From Aquiluna sp. (lineage in GTDB: Bacteria; Actinomycetota; Actinomycetes; Actinomycetales; Microbacteriaceae), in contig JALQVB010000016.1 of the NCBI GenBank assembly GCA_023260495.1, positions 1-16,482 on the forward strand: DNA of 16,482 bases, given 5' to 3'. The position numbers and the translations under genes are program-made. Below, piece by piece: positions 1 to 6,241 of the stretch; position 1 is the first letter of the stretch, and each line of letters starts with the position of its first letter. The notes under the pieces were generated by a model that was not told the origin of the DNA, searched no databases, and was given only the letters and a program-made list of their open reading frames with translations.

Positions 1-897
1 GTTGGCTACGCGGTGAAAACACCAGGAACAGACTCGTTCATGACTGAAGAAACCCTGGAGTTTGTTTCTGAGATAACTGAAAAAATCCAGTCCCGCGGAA
101 TGCGCGTGTTGGTTGAGGTACACGCACATTACACCCAGCAGCTGGCCATCTCGCCACTGGTTGACCTGATTTACGACTTCCAGACAGCACCACTTCTGCT
201 GCATTCGATTTTCACCGGCACCGTAGACCGCCTAGCTAACTGGTTTGAGATTCGCCCAACCAACTGCCTAAACGTCCTTGACACCCATGATGGCTTCGGA
301 GTCATCGATGGCGGTCCGATCGGCGGTCGTGATGGACTAATAACCCAGGAGGAGATGGCGCACATCTTTGATGTGGCGGAGAAGAACACCGGCGGGCACT
401 CCAAGATTGCCTCGGTCATCCCCCAGTGGTTTGATCTGCCTCACCAGATCAATGCAACGCTTCCCAACATAATTGCCGATGACAACGCCTATGTCTTGGC
501 TCGGGCCGTGCAGTTCTTCCTGCCGGGTGAGCCGCAGATCTACTACGTCGGGCTCTTCAATGGCATGGATGACAAAGAGCTCTTTCAAGGCACCGGCCAA
601 GGCCGCGATGTAAACCGCCACATTTACACGCCTCAGGAGATCGAACAGGCGCTAACCCAGACGGTGCCGCAAGCGATCTTGGGCTTGGTTCGACTTCGCA
701 ACCACAAGGCCTTTGAGGGTAGCTTCAGCTGGAGTGCTCTCTCGGAAAATTCAATGCTGCTCGCCTGGAGCGCCGATGGTGCGAGTGTGGAGCTGGAATT
801 CAGCCTGCCGGGCAAGACCGCCTCGTTCGAAGTCCGCATTCAGGACGAAAACGGTGCTCGGAGCTACAGCACGCTGGCAGAGCTAGCCAACATCTAG
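1..897 (+). CDS. Sucrose phosphorylase-like GH13_18 glucosyl phosphorylase (5' end missing)
   Basis: Partial gene; the reading frame is open to the left edge, so the true start lies outside. The visible 298 residues are the C-terminal part of a GH13 subfamily 18 phosphorylase, a cytoplasmic enzyme that splits a glucoside such as sucrose with phosphate to give glucose 1-phosphate. The segment VGYAVK at residues 1-6 follows the catalytic Asp nucleophile in the family, so that residue is just off the window. The acid/base Glu is E39 in VEVH and the transition-state Asp is D97 in LDTHDG. QFFLPG, IYYVG and GRDVNRH are further hallmarks. The acceptor-side stretch DLPHQINATLPN (145-156) differs from the DIYQINSTYYSAL-like form of classical sucrose phosphorylases, so sucrose 6-phosphate, glucosylglycerate or glucosylglycerol are possible substrates. 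The stop overlaps the convergent zinc-ribbon gene by 4 bp. The family call is firm; the substrate is not. Confidence 0.87.
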   Translation, partial: VGYAVKTPGTDSFMTEETLEFVSEITEKIQSRGMRVLVEVHAHYTQQLAISPLVDLIYDFQTAPLLLHSIFTGTVDRLANWFEIRPTNCLNVLDTHDGFGVIDGGPIGGRDGLITQEEMAHIFDVAEKNTGGHSKIASVIPQWFDLPHQINATLPNIIADDNAYVLARAVQFFLPGEPQIYYVGLFNGMDDKELFQGTGQGRDVNRHIYTPQEIEQALTQTVPQAILGLVRLRNHKAFEGSFSWSALSENSMLLAWSADGASVELEFSLPGKTASFEVRIQDENGARSYSTLAELANI

Positions 898-1403
898 CTG
901 CAATAGCGCGGCAGCAGCCTAGTCAACTCAACTACGTATCTGTCCGGCGCGGCCGCGCCTTCCAGGTTTGTCAGCCGACCTTCGGCCAACTGTTCGGTTG
1001 CGATTGACATACGATCCAGCCAGTTGTGTTCCAGTCCGGATGTGGACCAGGAGTATTTCCCTGGTGTGTAGTTCTCTGCCAAATCGCCCCAGGCTTGGGA
1101 AAGTGCAAGCAGATCAGCCTGACCTGCATCTGGGTTCCCCTCAAGCATGAACACAGTGCTACGCGTTTGGGCCGCCAAATTACTTGCAGCGCTGCAATCG
1201 GCCGAACTCATGCCGGCCAGAACTTCTCCGCCACTGATGGTGCCCAGCAGGACCACCGTTGCGACGAAGGTCACGGCAACAGAATTGATGAGAAACCAAA
1301 ATCTTGTGCGACGCCGGGACTCAGCGTCTCGCATTCGACCACACGCCGGACAGCTGGGCAGCTCCGGATGGAATGCCACTCCACAGTGCTTGCAATCTGC
1401 CAT
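894..1403 (-). CDS. Membrane-anchored zinc-ribbon protein, function unknown
   Basis: 169-residue hypothetical protein. The N-terminus is a small zinc ribbon with two CxxC knuckles (C4/C7 and C18/C21). A basic stretch RRRTR follows, then one membrane helix at about 34-54 and a C-terminal domain of about 110 residues that is probably outside the cell and ends in a Cys (RYCS). I chose the ATG that starts MADCKHCG because the zinc ribbon begins there; the frame is open much further upstream, but that stretch overlaps the DoxX-like gene and looks random. No clear Shine-Dalgarno is seen. It lies 29 bp after the DoxX-like gene on the same strand, so the two are probably co-transcribed. Its TAG stop shares CTAG with the stop of the convergent phosphorylase. 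The role may be assembly or regulation of the partner membrane protein; that is a guess from context. Confidence 0.72.
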   Translation of the reverse strand: MADCKHCGVAFHPELPSCPACGRMRDAESRRRTRFWFLINSVAVTFVATVVLLGTISGGEVLAGMSSADCSAASNLAAQTRSTVFMLEGNPDAGQADLLALSQAWGDLAENYTPGKYSWSTSGLEHNWLDRMSIATEQLAEGRLTNLEGAAAPDRYVVELTRLLPRYCS

Positions 1404-1432
1404 GCCAGTTACAACCGCGAGAGCCGCCCTTA

Positions 1433-1930
1433 CTATCCCGAAGGTGCTGTCGTGCTGTTCCGCGCCGTGAGATTCGAGCCAATGACGATGGCCGATCCGA
1501 TAATCACCAAGTTCTTCACGATGTACTGACCCTCGAGTGTCAAGCCAAAAGGAAAAACGCTGAAACAGACCTCGGGTAACAACACCAGTGGCAAGAATGT
1601 GCCGGGCATCTGAAGTGCCAGCAGGAAGATGGCGACCCTGGTGAGTGGTGAAAATAGAAAGCAAATCCCTATTGCCACTTCCCACAAGCCCAGCAATGGA
1701 ACGATGATCTCCGGCGTCAACCAGTAGACCGTAGCTGCAACAAGATCATAGGCAGGCGAGAGTTCGCCAATCGTCTTGAGGGCTCCGAACCACATAAAGA
1801 TGATTCCTATAGCCAGACGCAGAAACGGCTCCCCGATTCGCCCCATGAAGCTGATTAGCCGACGATCAAATGCAGTAAACAGTTGATTCAGTTTTTCCAT
1901 GTCACCAGACACAACACGGCACAGTCCCAA
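1433..1930 (-). CDS. DoxX-like integral membrane protein
   Basis: Small polytopic membrane protein of about 155-165 residues with four hydrophobic segments. The patterns RLAIGIIFMWFGALK near the start and LTLEGQYIVKNL near the end are typical of the DoxX/YkgB-like superfamily in actinobacteria. Biochemical function is unclear; relatives have been tied to quinone or redox-stress functions, which cannot be read from this sequence. The listed start is a TTG because GAGGTG (complement of 1939-1944) lies 8 nt before it. An ATG at 1900 (MEKLNQLF) is the alternative and has only a weak GGTG close by. It is the first gene of a probable two-gene leftward unit with the zinc-ribbon gene and is divergent from the small membrane peptide at 1975. 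Confidence 0.78.
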   Translation of the reverse strand: MGLCRVVSGDMEKLNQLFTAFDRRLISFMGRIGEPFLRLAIGIIFMWFGALKTIGELSPAYDLVAATVYWLTPEIIVPLLGLWEVAIGICFLFSPLTRVAIFLLALQMPGTFLPLVLLPEVCFSVFPFGLTLEGQYIVKNLVIIGSAIVIGSNLTARNSTTAPSG

Positions 1931-1962
1931 AAAATTGCCACCTCACGGGGTTCGCGCTCAGC

Positions 1963-1968
1963 TAGTCT
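1963..1968 (+). promoter_or_regulatory. Putative -10 box of a leaderless promoter for the 43-aa membrane peptide
   Basis: TAGTCT fits the TAnnnT form of actinobacterial -10 boxes and ends exactly 6 nt before the ATG at 1975. Transcription would therefore begin at or next to the A of the start codon. No Shine-Dalgarno is present. No good -35 is visible, which is common for such promoters. The same layout occurs at three other genes in this window. Confidence 0.45.
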
Positions 1969-1974
1969 TGCCGC

Positions 1975-2106
1975 ATGAGTGCTGACGATAAGAACCCAAA
2001 GCTAGAGAAAGCTTGGCGGCGCATAGGAATCGCACTCTTCATCCTTGCCACCATCATCGTCGCTGGCCCCCAACTCATAGACTTGATCTATCCGAACTTT
2101 AGGTAG
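1975..2106 (+). CDS. Small single-pass membrane protein (43 aa)
   Basis: Short gene: ATG to TAG, 43 residues. It has a charged N-terminal tail (MSADDKNPKLEKAWRR), one hydrophobic helix at about 18-35 containing IGIALFILATIIVAG, and a short tail PQLIDLIYPNFR. The positive charges before the helix predict a cytoplasmic N-terminus. It ends 2 bp before the DUF1611 gene on the same strand, with no room for a separate promoter, so it likely heads that operon. The start looks leaderless, with a -10-like TAGTCT 6 nt upstream. I do not recognise a named family. The clean membrane-protein composition and the tight spacing argue that it is real. It could be a membrane partner of a neighbouring enzyme or an independent small protein. 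Confidence 0.68.
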   Translation: MSADDKNPKLEKAWRRIGIALFILATIIVAGPQLIDLIYPNFR

Positions 2107-2108
2107 CG

Positions 2109-3125
2109 ATGCAGCAAATTAGTTTTCAAGCCCCCTATTTGATTTTCCTTGGGAGTGAGACAAATCCCACCTATGCAAAAACTGGTGCCGGGATTGTCCA
2201 GTGGCAGCCAGAGCGCTGCCTGGGGCAGTTCAACCTTCCCGGAGGCACAGTCGATTTAGGACTACCGCAGCTGAGCATCGCCGAGGCTGCGGCTAAGGGC
2301 GCAAAATCGCTTGTCATAGGTACGGCGGTCATTGGCGGGGCCATCCCGGAGAGCTGGGTGGAAGTGCTCGAGCAGGCCGCCGGCTTGGGTATGGACATTG
2401 TTGCCGGGGTTCACACCAGGCTATCCGACATTCCAAGCCTGGCTCAAACAGCCTTGGAGGCCGGAGTGAAGCTAATTGACGTCCGAGTGCCACCAAAGAA
2501 TTTGCCGGTTGGCACGGGGAAGAAGAGGCCAGGACTGCGCCTTCTAACGGTGGGCACAGACTGCGCCTTAGGAAAGAAATACACCGCCCTGGCAATCACC
2601 AAGGAGGCCCAAGATCGCGGCATGAAGGCCACTTTCCGCGCTTCCGGACAAACTGGCATCATGATTTCAGGAGCTGGAATCCCGATTGATGCCGTAGTTG
2701 CCGATTTCGTATCGGGAGCGGCTGAGGTGCTATCGCCAGACAACGATGCTGACCACTGGGATGTGATTGAAGGCCAGGGGGCGCTCCACCACCCGGGTTA
2801 CGGCGCCGTCAGCATGGGGCTCTTGATTGGCTCCCAACCCGATGCATTTGTGGTTTGCACCGAAGCGGGTCGAGAGGTCGTTTCGGGATGGCCTGATTTT
2901 CCGCTTCCAAGTATTGATGAGGTGATTGAGCGCACGGTGACTATTGGAAAGCGAACCAATCCCGGCATCCGCGCCATAGGTATCAGTGTCAACACCTCGA
3001 AGCTGAGCCAAGAAGAGGCAGTCGCTTACCTCTCTTCCCTGGAATCCCAGCACGGTCTGCCAGCAACCGACCCCATTCGCTTCGGTGCGACCAAGATCGT
3101 CGATGCGATGGAGTCCTTCTCGTGA
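2109..3125 (+). CDS. dgcN: DUF1611 protein, probable D-glutamate N-acetyltransferase (DgcN-like)
   Basis: 338-residue cytoplasmic protein of the DUF1611 family. The N-terminal Rossmann-like part (about 1-135) is followed by a P-loop-like domain with GTDCALGKK at 149-157 and the family hallmark EGQGALHHPGYG at 221-232. In marine Proteobacteria and haloarchaea, a DUF1611 protein (DgcN) next to an enolase-superfamily protein (DgcA) has been described as acetylating D-glutamate before racemisation. The adjacency and 4-bp overlap with the next gene reproduce that arrangement, so DgcN is my favoured call. It is by homology and context only; older annotations call such proteins NAD-dependent epimerase/dehydratase-like or leave them unnamed. 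The ATG lies 2 bp after the stop of the small membrane peptide and has no strong ribosome site, which suggests coupled translation. Confidence 0.77.
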   Translation: MQQISFQAPYLIFLGSETNPTYAKTGAGIVQWQPERCLGQFNLPGGTVDLGLPQLSIAEAAAKGAKSLVIGTAVIGGAIPESWVEVLEQAAGLGMDIVAGVHTRLSDIPSLAQTALEAGVKLIDVRVPPKNLPVGTGKKRPGLRLLTVGTDCALGKKYTALAITKEAQDRGMKATFRASGQTGIMISGAGIPIDAVVADFVSGAAEVLSPDNDADHWDVIEGQGALHHPGYGAVSMGLLIGSQPDAFVVCTEAGREVVSGWPDFPLPSIDEVIERTVTIGKRTNPGIRAIGISVNTSKLSQEEAVAYLSSLESQHGLPATDPIRFGATKIVDAMESFS

Positions 3126-4099
3126 AGCTCGTAGTCGAAACGAAGTCTTTTCCCCTAGATCCGCCGTTTCGCATCACCGGCCACACCTTCACTGACACCC
3201 ACGCGGTCTGGGTTTACATCTCCGATGGCGATTACACCGGCCGAGGTGAAGGTATCGGCTCCTACTACCTAAACGAAACCCCAGAGTCGATGCTGCAGCA
3301 GATCGAGGAATTTCGCGACGCTATAGAAAAAGGCATTACGTCCAGCCAACTGGTAGATCTGATGCCCATCGGCGGAGCCCGAAATGCAGTTGATTGTGCG
3401 CTGTGGGATTTGGAGGCAAAACGCAGCGGGAGGCGCATCTTCGAACTGCTTCATATGCCGGCCGAACCGGTTCAGACGGTGGCAACCATCGGTATTGGCG
3501 ATGATGAATTTATGGCTCAGCGAGCCCATGACTTTAGCGACTACCAAAACCTAAAAATCAAACTCGATCGCGAGCGCCCCATTGAGCGAGTGAAGTTGAT
3601 TCGCCAGGTATGCCCAGATGCTTCTTTGATCATCGATGCCAATCAAGCTTGGGACCGAGAGCTGCTGGACAAGATATTGCCGGGGCTTGCAGATTTGGGT
3701 GTTGAGCTGATCGAGCAGCCCGTGAAGCGAGGGGAAGATCGGCAGCTGGCAGGGCTTGAGTCGCCGGTTCCGATCGGAGCCGATGAAAGCTGTCTGTCGC
3801 TAGGCGAGTATCAACAGATCTCCCCCTACTACGACGTAATCAACATCAAGCTCGATAAGTGCGGCGGGCTGACCGAGGCTCTTATGATTGCGCAGGCCGC
3901 CCAGCTGGATGGGAAGCACCTGATGGTGGGAAACATGATGGGCACGTCACTGTCGATGGCTCCCTCATTTGTTATCGCCCAACTCTGCGACTTTGTCGAC
4001 ATTGACGGACCACTGCTTCTGGCAAAGGACATAGAAAATGGTCTTGAGTACGGCCACGGTGGTTGGGTGCAACCGCCGAGTGCTGCGCTCTGGGGCTAG
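3122..4099 (+). CDS. dgcA: Enolase-superfamily epimerase: N-acetyl-D-Glu racemase (DgcA-like) or L-Ala-D/L-Glu epimerase
   Basis: 325-residue member of the muconate-lactonising subgroup of the enolase superfamily. Catalytic and metal residues are intact: KIK at 145-147, metal ligands D172 (IDANQAW), E198 (EQP) and D221 (GADES), and the second catalytic Lys K243 (NIKLDKCGG). A D293-x-D295 motif (DIDGP) matches the motif that binds the free amino group of dipeptides in L-Ala-D/L-Glu epimerases. Two roles fit: racemising N-acetyl-D-Glu to N-acetyl-L-Glu after DgcN, or epimerising L-Ala-D-Glu in murein recycling. The DUF1611 neighbour favours the first, the DxD motif keeps the second open. The GTG start overlaps the upstream TGA (GTGA) and has GGAG 8 nt before it, so translation is coupled. 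The stop shares CTAG with the convergent DUF1801 gene. Confidence 0.8.
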   Translation: MKLVVETKSFPLDPPFRITGHTFTDTHAVWVYISDGDYTGRGEGIGSYYLNETPESMLQQIEEFRDAIEKGITSSQLVDLMPIGGARNAVDCALWDLEAKRSGRRIFELLHMPAEPVQTVATIGIGDDEFMAQRAHDFSDYQNLKIKLDRERPIERVKLIRQVCPDASLIIDANQAWDRELLDKILPGLADLGVELIEQPVKRGEDRQLAGLESPVPIGADESCLSLGEYQQISPYYDVINIKLDKCGGLTEALMIAQAAQLDGKHLMVGNMMGTSLSMAPSFVIAQLCDFVDIDGPLLLAKDIENGLEYGHGGWVQPPSAALWG

Positions 4100-4515
4100 C
4101 TCACGGCCTGCTGCACCAAGGCGGTGATGCGCTGTTCCACCTCCGGAGTCAGCTCAGTGAGGGCGTAGCCCATGGGCCAGAAGGTTCCCTCGTCCATGTT
4201 CGCTGCCTCTTGGAAGCCAAAGGTATTGAACCTGGTCTTGAACTTTTGGCCGCTCTGAAAAAAGCAGACGACTTTGCCAGCTTCGTTGGCCCAAGCCGGC
4301 ATGCCATACCAAGTCTTTGGGTTGAGCTGCGGAGCAGCGGCCATTACAAGCTCGTGGACTCGCAGTGCGATCGACTTATCCGGCTCGGGCATAGCGCTAA
4401 TTTTGTTCATCATGTCACCAAGCGGATCCTGGGCCGCTCTCTTGCGAGCGTCACGAAATTCCTTGGCGCGGTCCTTCATGGCCTGCTTTTCAATATCAGT
4501 CCACTCTTCACTCAT
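4096..4515 (-). CDS. DUF1801 (YdhG-like) protein
   Basis: 139-residue soluble protein. The core carries KTWYGMPAW, KVVCFFQ, KFKTRF and a following NMDEGTFWPMGYALTELT, all typical of the DUF1801/YdhG fold group related to frataxin-like small domains. The N-terminus is a charged helix (about 1-35). Biochemical role is unknown; some relatives are called iron chaperones, without support here. The start was set at the ATG of MSEEW because GGGAG lies about 5 nt before it; an in-frame ATG 12 nt upstream lacks such a site. It is a single-gene leftward unit convergent with the epimerase and divergent from amt. Confidence 0.75.
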   Translation of the reverse strand: MSEEWTDIEKQAMKDRAKEFRDARKRAAQDPLGDMMNKISAMPEPDKSIALRVHELVMAAAPQLNPKTWYGMPAWANEAGKVVCFFQSGQKFKTRFNTFGFQEAANMDEGTFWPMGYALTELTPEVEQRITALVQQAVS

Positions 4516-4613
4516 GACTACTCCCATTGACTTGTCTAAGGAAGTTTAGGCGCCTGAGAATCATGGGGCTCCAAACTTAGAGATTTGGCTCGCCATGAGA
4601 TATACAAACGGCA

Positions 4614-4633
4614 CGAAACATTCCCGAAACATT
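4614..4633 (+). promoter_or_regulatory. GlnR-like direct repeat upstream of amt
   Basis: CGAAACATT occurs twice, at 4614-4622 and 4625-4633, so GAAAC half-sites sit 11 bp apart (4615-4619 and 4626-4630). Actinobacterial GlnR sites consist of GTnAC and GAAAC half-sites separated by 6 bp, which gives the same 11-bp period, and amt is a classical GlnR target. The repeat lies about 23-38 bp before the predicted transcription start. Both half-sites are of the GAAAC type, so the match is partial. Confidence 0.45.
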
Positions 4634-4640
4634 TCACCTC

Positions 4641-4646
4641 TAACTT
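4641..4646 (+). promoter_or_regulatory. Putative -10 box for leaderless amt
   Basis: TAACTT ends 6 nt before the GTG at 4653, in the same geometry as the other leaderless candidates. The in-frame TAA here also shows that translation of amt cannot begin further upstream. No Shine-Dalgarno precedes the GTG. Confidence 0.42.
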
Positions 4647-4652
4647 GCATCG

Positions 4653-5864
4653 GTGGATTCTGGAGCAATTTCTTGGGGCGCCATTTCAATGGCGCTGGTA
4701 CTACTAATGACCCCCGGCTTGGCCTTTTTCTACGGGGGGCTGGTCAAGGCGAAGAGCGTCGTCAGCATGATGATGATGAGCTTTGGCGCGCTCGCCCTCG
4801 TTTCCGTGCTCTGGGTTGGATACGGCTACGGCATGACCGTTGAGTCTTCACCCACTCAATTCTCCGGAGACCCCTTCCGTCACTTGGGCCTCGCAGGCCT
4901 AAGCGATCAGGACTACCTTGCTTCAGGCTTTGCTGCCACCTTTGCCATCATTACCACAGCTCTTATTTCTGGAGCTGTTGCGGACCGTGCGAAATTCGGA
5001 TCCTGGATGGTATTCGCAGGCCTCTGGGTGACCTTTGTTTACTTCCCGGTGGCCTCTTGGGTTTGGGGTGGTGGTTGGATTCAAAACCTAGGCGCTGCAA
5101 TGGGCCTACCCGATGTAATTGATTTTGCCGGTGGCACAGTGGTCGAGATCAACTCAGGCGCAGCGGCGCTGGCACTGAGCCTTGTACTCGGCAAGAGATT
5201 TGGCTTTGCCAAGGGCATCATGCAGCCACACAACGTGCCGCTGGTCTTGCTTGGTGCAGGAATCCTCTGGTTTGGCTGGTTCGGGTTCAATGCTGGCGCT
5301 GAGTTCCTCACCGGCATGGAAAATGTTGGTCTGATTCTGATCAACACATTGAGCGCATCGGCCATGGCTGTTTTTGGCTGGCTGGGTGTGGAGCGCTTCC
5401 GAGAGGGCAAGGCGACAAGCGTTGGTGCAGCCTCCGGTGCGATTGCCGGACTTGTTGCGATCACACCATCGTGTGCCAACCTGACTCCCGGCTTTTCTTT
5501 GCTTCTAGGCCTCCTAGCTGGAGCAATCTCCTGTCTGGCCATTGAGCTGAAGTTTCGCTTGGGCTACGACGACTCTCTTGACGTGGTGGGCATTCACCTC
5601 GTGGCCGGCCTGGTGGGCATGTTCTATCTGGGGCTATTCGCAAATGAAACTGGCTTTGTTTACTCCGGCGAATTCGGTCAGATCATCGTCCAAGCAATTG
5701 CAGCCGTAGCAGTGCTGGTTTATTCATTTGCTGGCGCATGGCTCATCGGAATGCTCGTCGAGAAAACCATGGGCTTTCGTGTTCGCAGTGAAGACGAGGT
5801 CGCAGGTATTGACCTTGTTGTTCATGGTGAAGCGGGCTACAACCTGGATGCGCAAGTCCGCTAA
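4653..5864 (+). CDS. amt: Ammonium transporter, Amt family, with Glu-His pore pair
   Basis: 403-residue inner-membrane ammonium transporter with about 11 hydrophobic helices. LVLLMTPGLAFFYGG at 16-29, the recruitment Asp D157 in DFAGGTVV, WFGWFGFNAG at 206-215 and the C-terminal tail after about 370 fit the Amt/Mep/Rh family. In E. coli AmtB the pore has twin histidines in DFAGGTVVH and GVH. Here the first is E165 and the second is H315. Glu at the first position is known in some fungal Mep proteins and changes transport behaviour. The GTG start was chosen because a stop lies four codons upstream and it gives the usual short exterior N-terminus. An ATG at 4689 would cut into helix 1. A GlnR-like repeat lies upstream. 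No glnK gene follows; the next gene is convergent and overlaps the stop by 4 bp. Confidence 0.93.
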   Translation: MDSGAISWGAISMALVLLMTPGLAFFYGGLVKAKSVVSMMMMSFGALALVSVLWVGYGYGMTVESSPTQFSGDPFRHLGLAGLSDQDYLASGFAATFAIITTALISGAVADRAKFGSWMVFAGLWVTFVYFPVASWVWGGGWIQNLGAAMGLPDVIDFAGGTVVEINSGAAALALSLVLGKRFGFAKGIMQPHNVPLVLLGAGILWFGWFGFNAGAEFLTGMENVGLILINTLSASAMAVFGWLGVERFREGKATSVGAASGAIAGLVAITPSCANLTPGFSLLLGLLAGAISCLAIELKFRLGYDDSLDVVGIHLVAGLVGMFYLGLFANETGFVYSGEFGQIIVQAIAAVAVLVYSFAGAWLIGMLVEKTMGFRVRSEDEVAGIDLVVHGEAGYNLDAQVR

Positions 5865-6121
5865 TTTAGCTTGTTCGAGATGTCCCGAATCAGAGCAAGA
5901 TGCGAAAGTAAGACTCTCACTGAGAAGTGAATGAGCAGCACGCCAAGAAGCACTGAAGTGAGAGGGACGAATGCAAACAACTCTCCGCCCAACAAGGCTG
6001 AATAGAGGATTGAGACATAGACAATCAACGCAGTAACTAGCACCGCGTTGTTAAAGCTACTCAGCATTCGCGACTGCTTTGCAAGCTTCTCGCTCCTATG
6101 ACTCGTCATCCATGTCACCAT
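5861..6121 (-). CDS. Small two-helix membrane protein, function unknown
   Basis: About 86 residues from the ATG at 6121. The N-terminal 25 residues are polar and basic (MTSHRSEKLAKQSR). Two hydrophobic segments follow, around NNAVLVTALIVYVSILYSALL and FVPLTSVLLGVLLIHFSVRVLL, and a short polar tail ends in RDISNKLN. The start is uncertain: ATG at 6109 and TTG at 6148 are in frame, and none has a good ribosome site at ideal spacing. I do not recognise the family. It is a single-gene leftward unit whose stop overlaps that of amt by 4 bp. Its composition and the lack of any competing gene support it as real. Confidence 0.6.
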   Translation of the reverse strand: MVTWMTSHRSEKLAKQSRMLSSFNNAVLVTALIVYVSILYSALLGGELFAFVPLTSVLLGVLLIHFSVRVLLSHLALIRDISNKLN

Positions 6122-6157
6122 ACTTTCCGTTTCTTCAATTCTGCGCAAACATTTTGA

Positions 6158-6179
6158 ATGCTAGCGGCGTGCGTAGCAT
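6158..6179. repeat. Short inverted repeat in the intergenic region
   Basis: ATGCTA at 6158-6163 is mirrored by TAGCAT at 6174-6179 with a 10-nt GC-rich centre. It lies between the divergent small membrane protein and SRPBCC genes, just before the candidate -35 at 6186. It may be an operator or chance; six-base arms are weak evidence. Confidence 0.3.
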
Positions 6180-6185
6180 GACATC

Positions 6186-6212
6186 TTGACTTGGGCCAGC
6201 TCGGGCTAAAGT
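6186..6212 (+). promoter_or_regulatory. Candidate promoter for the SRPBCC operon
   Basis: TTGACT (6186-6191, five of six to the -35 consensus) and TAAAGT (6207-6212, four of six to the -10 consensus) are separated by 15 bp, slightly short. Transcription would start near 6219, leaving a 23-nt leader with purine-rich AGAGAAGAG before the ATG at 6242. Confidence 0.4.
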
Positions 6213-6241
6213 TTGATGCATCAAGAGAAGAGTGTGGCGAC

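Noticed and set aside
1404..1685. Upstream extension of the zinc-ribbon gene to an earlier start
   Set aside because: The added 94 residues overlap the DoxX-like gene in another frame, have no domain character, and the protein begins naturally at MADCKHCG.
4063..4530. Long rightward reading frame of 155 codons opposite the DUF1801 gene
   Set aside because: It lies fully antisense to a gene with clear family motifs and a good ribosome site, and its translation shows no recognisable domain.
4527..4550. TTGACT before amt as a -35 box
   Set aside because: No -10-like hexamer lies at 16-18 bp, and the leaderless -10 at 4641 fits better.
5081..5542. 153-codon leftward reading frame inside amt
   Set aside because: Antisense to a highly conserved transporter; Pro/Ser/Ala-rich translation typical of a shadow frame.
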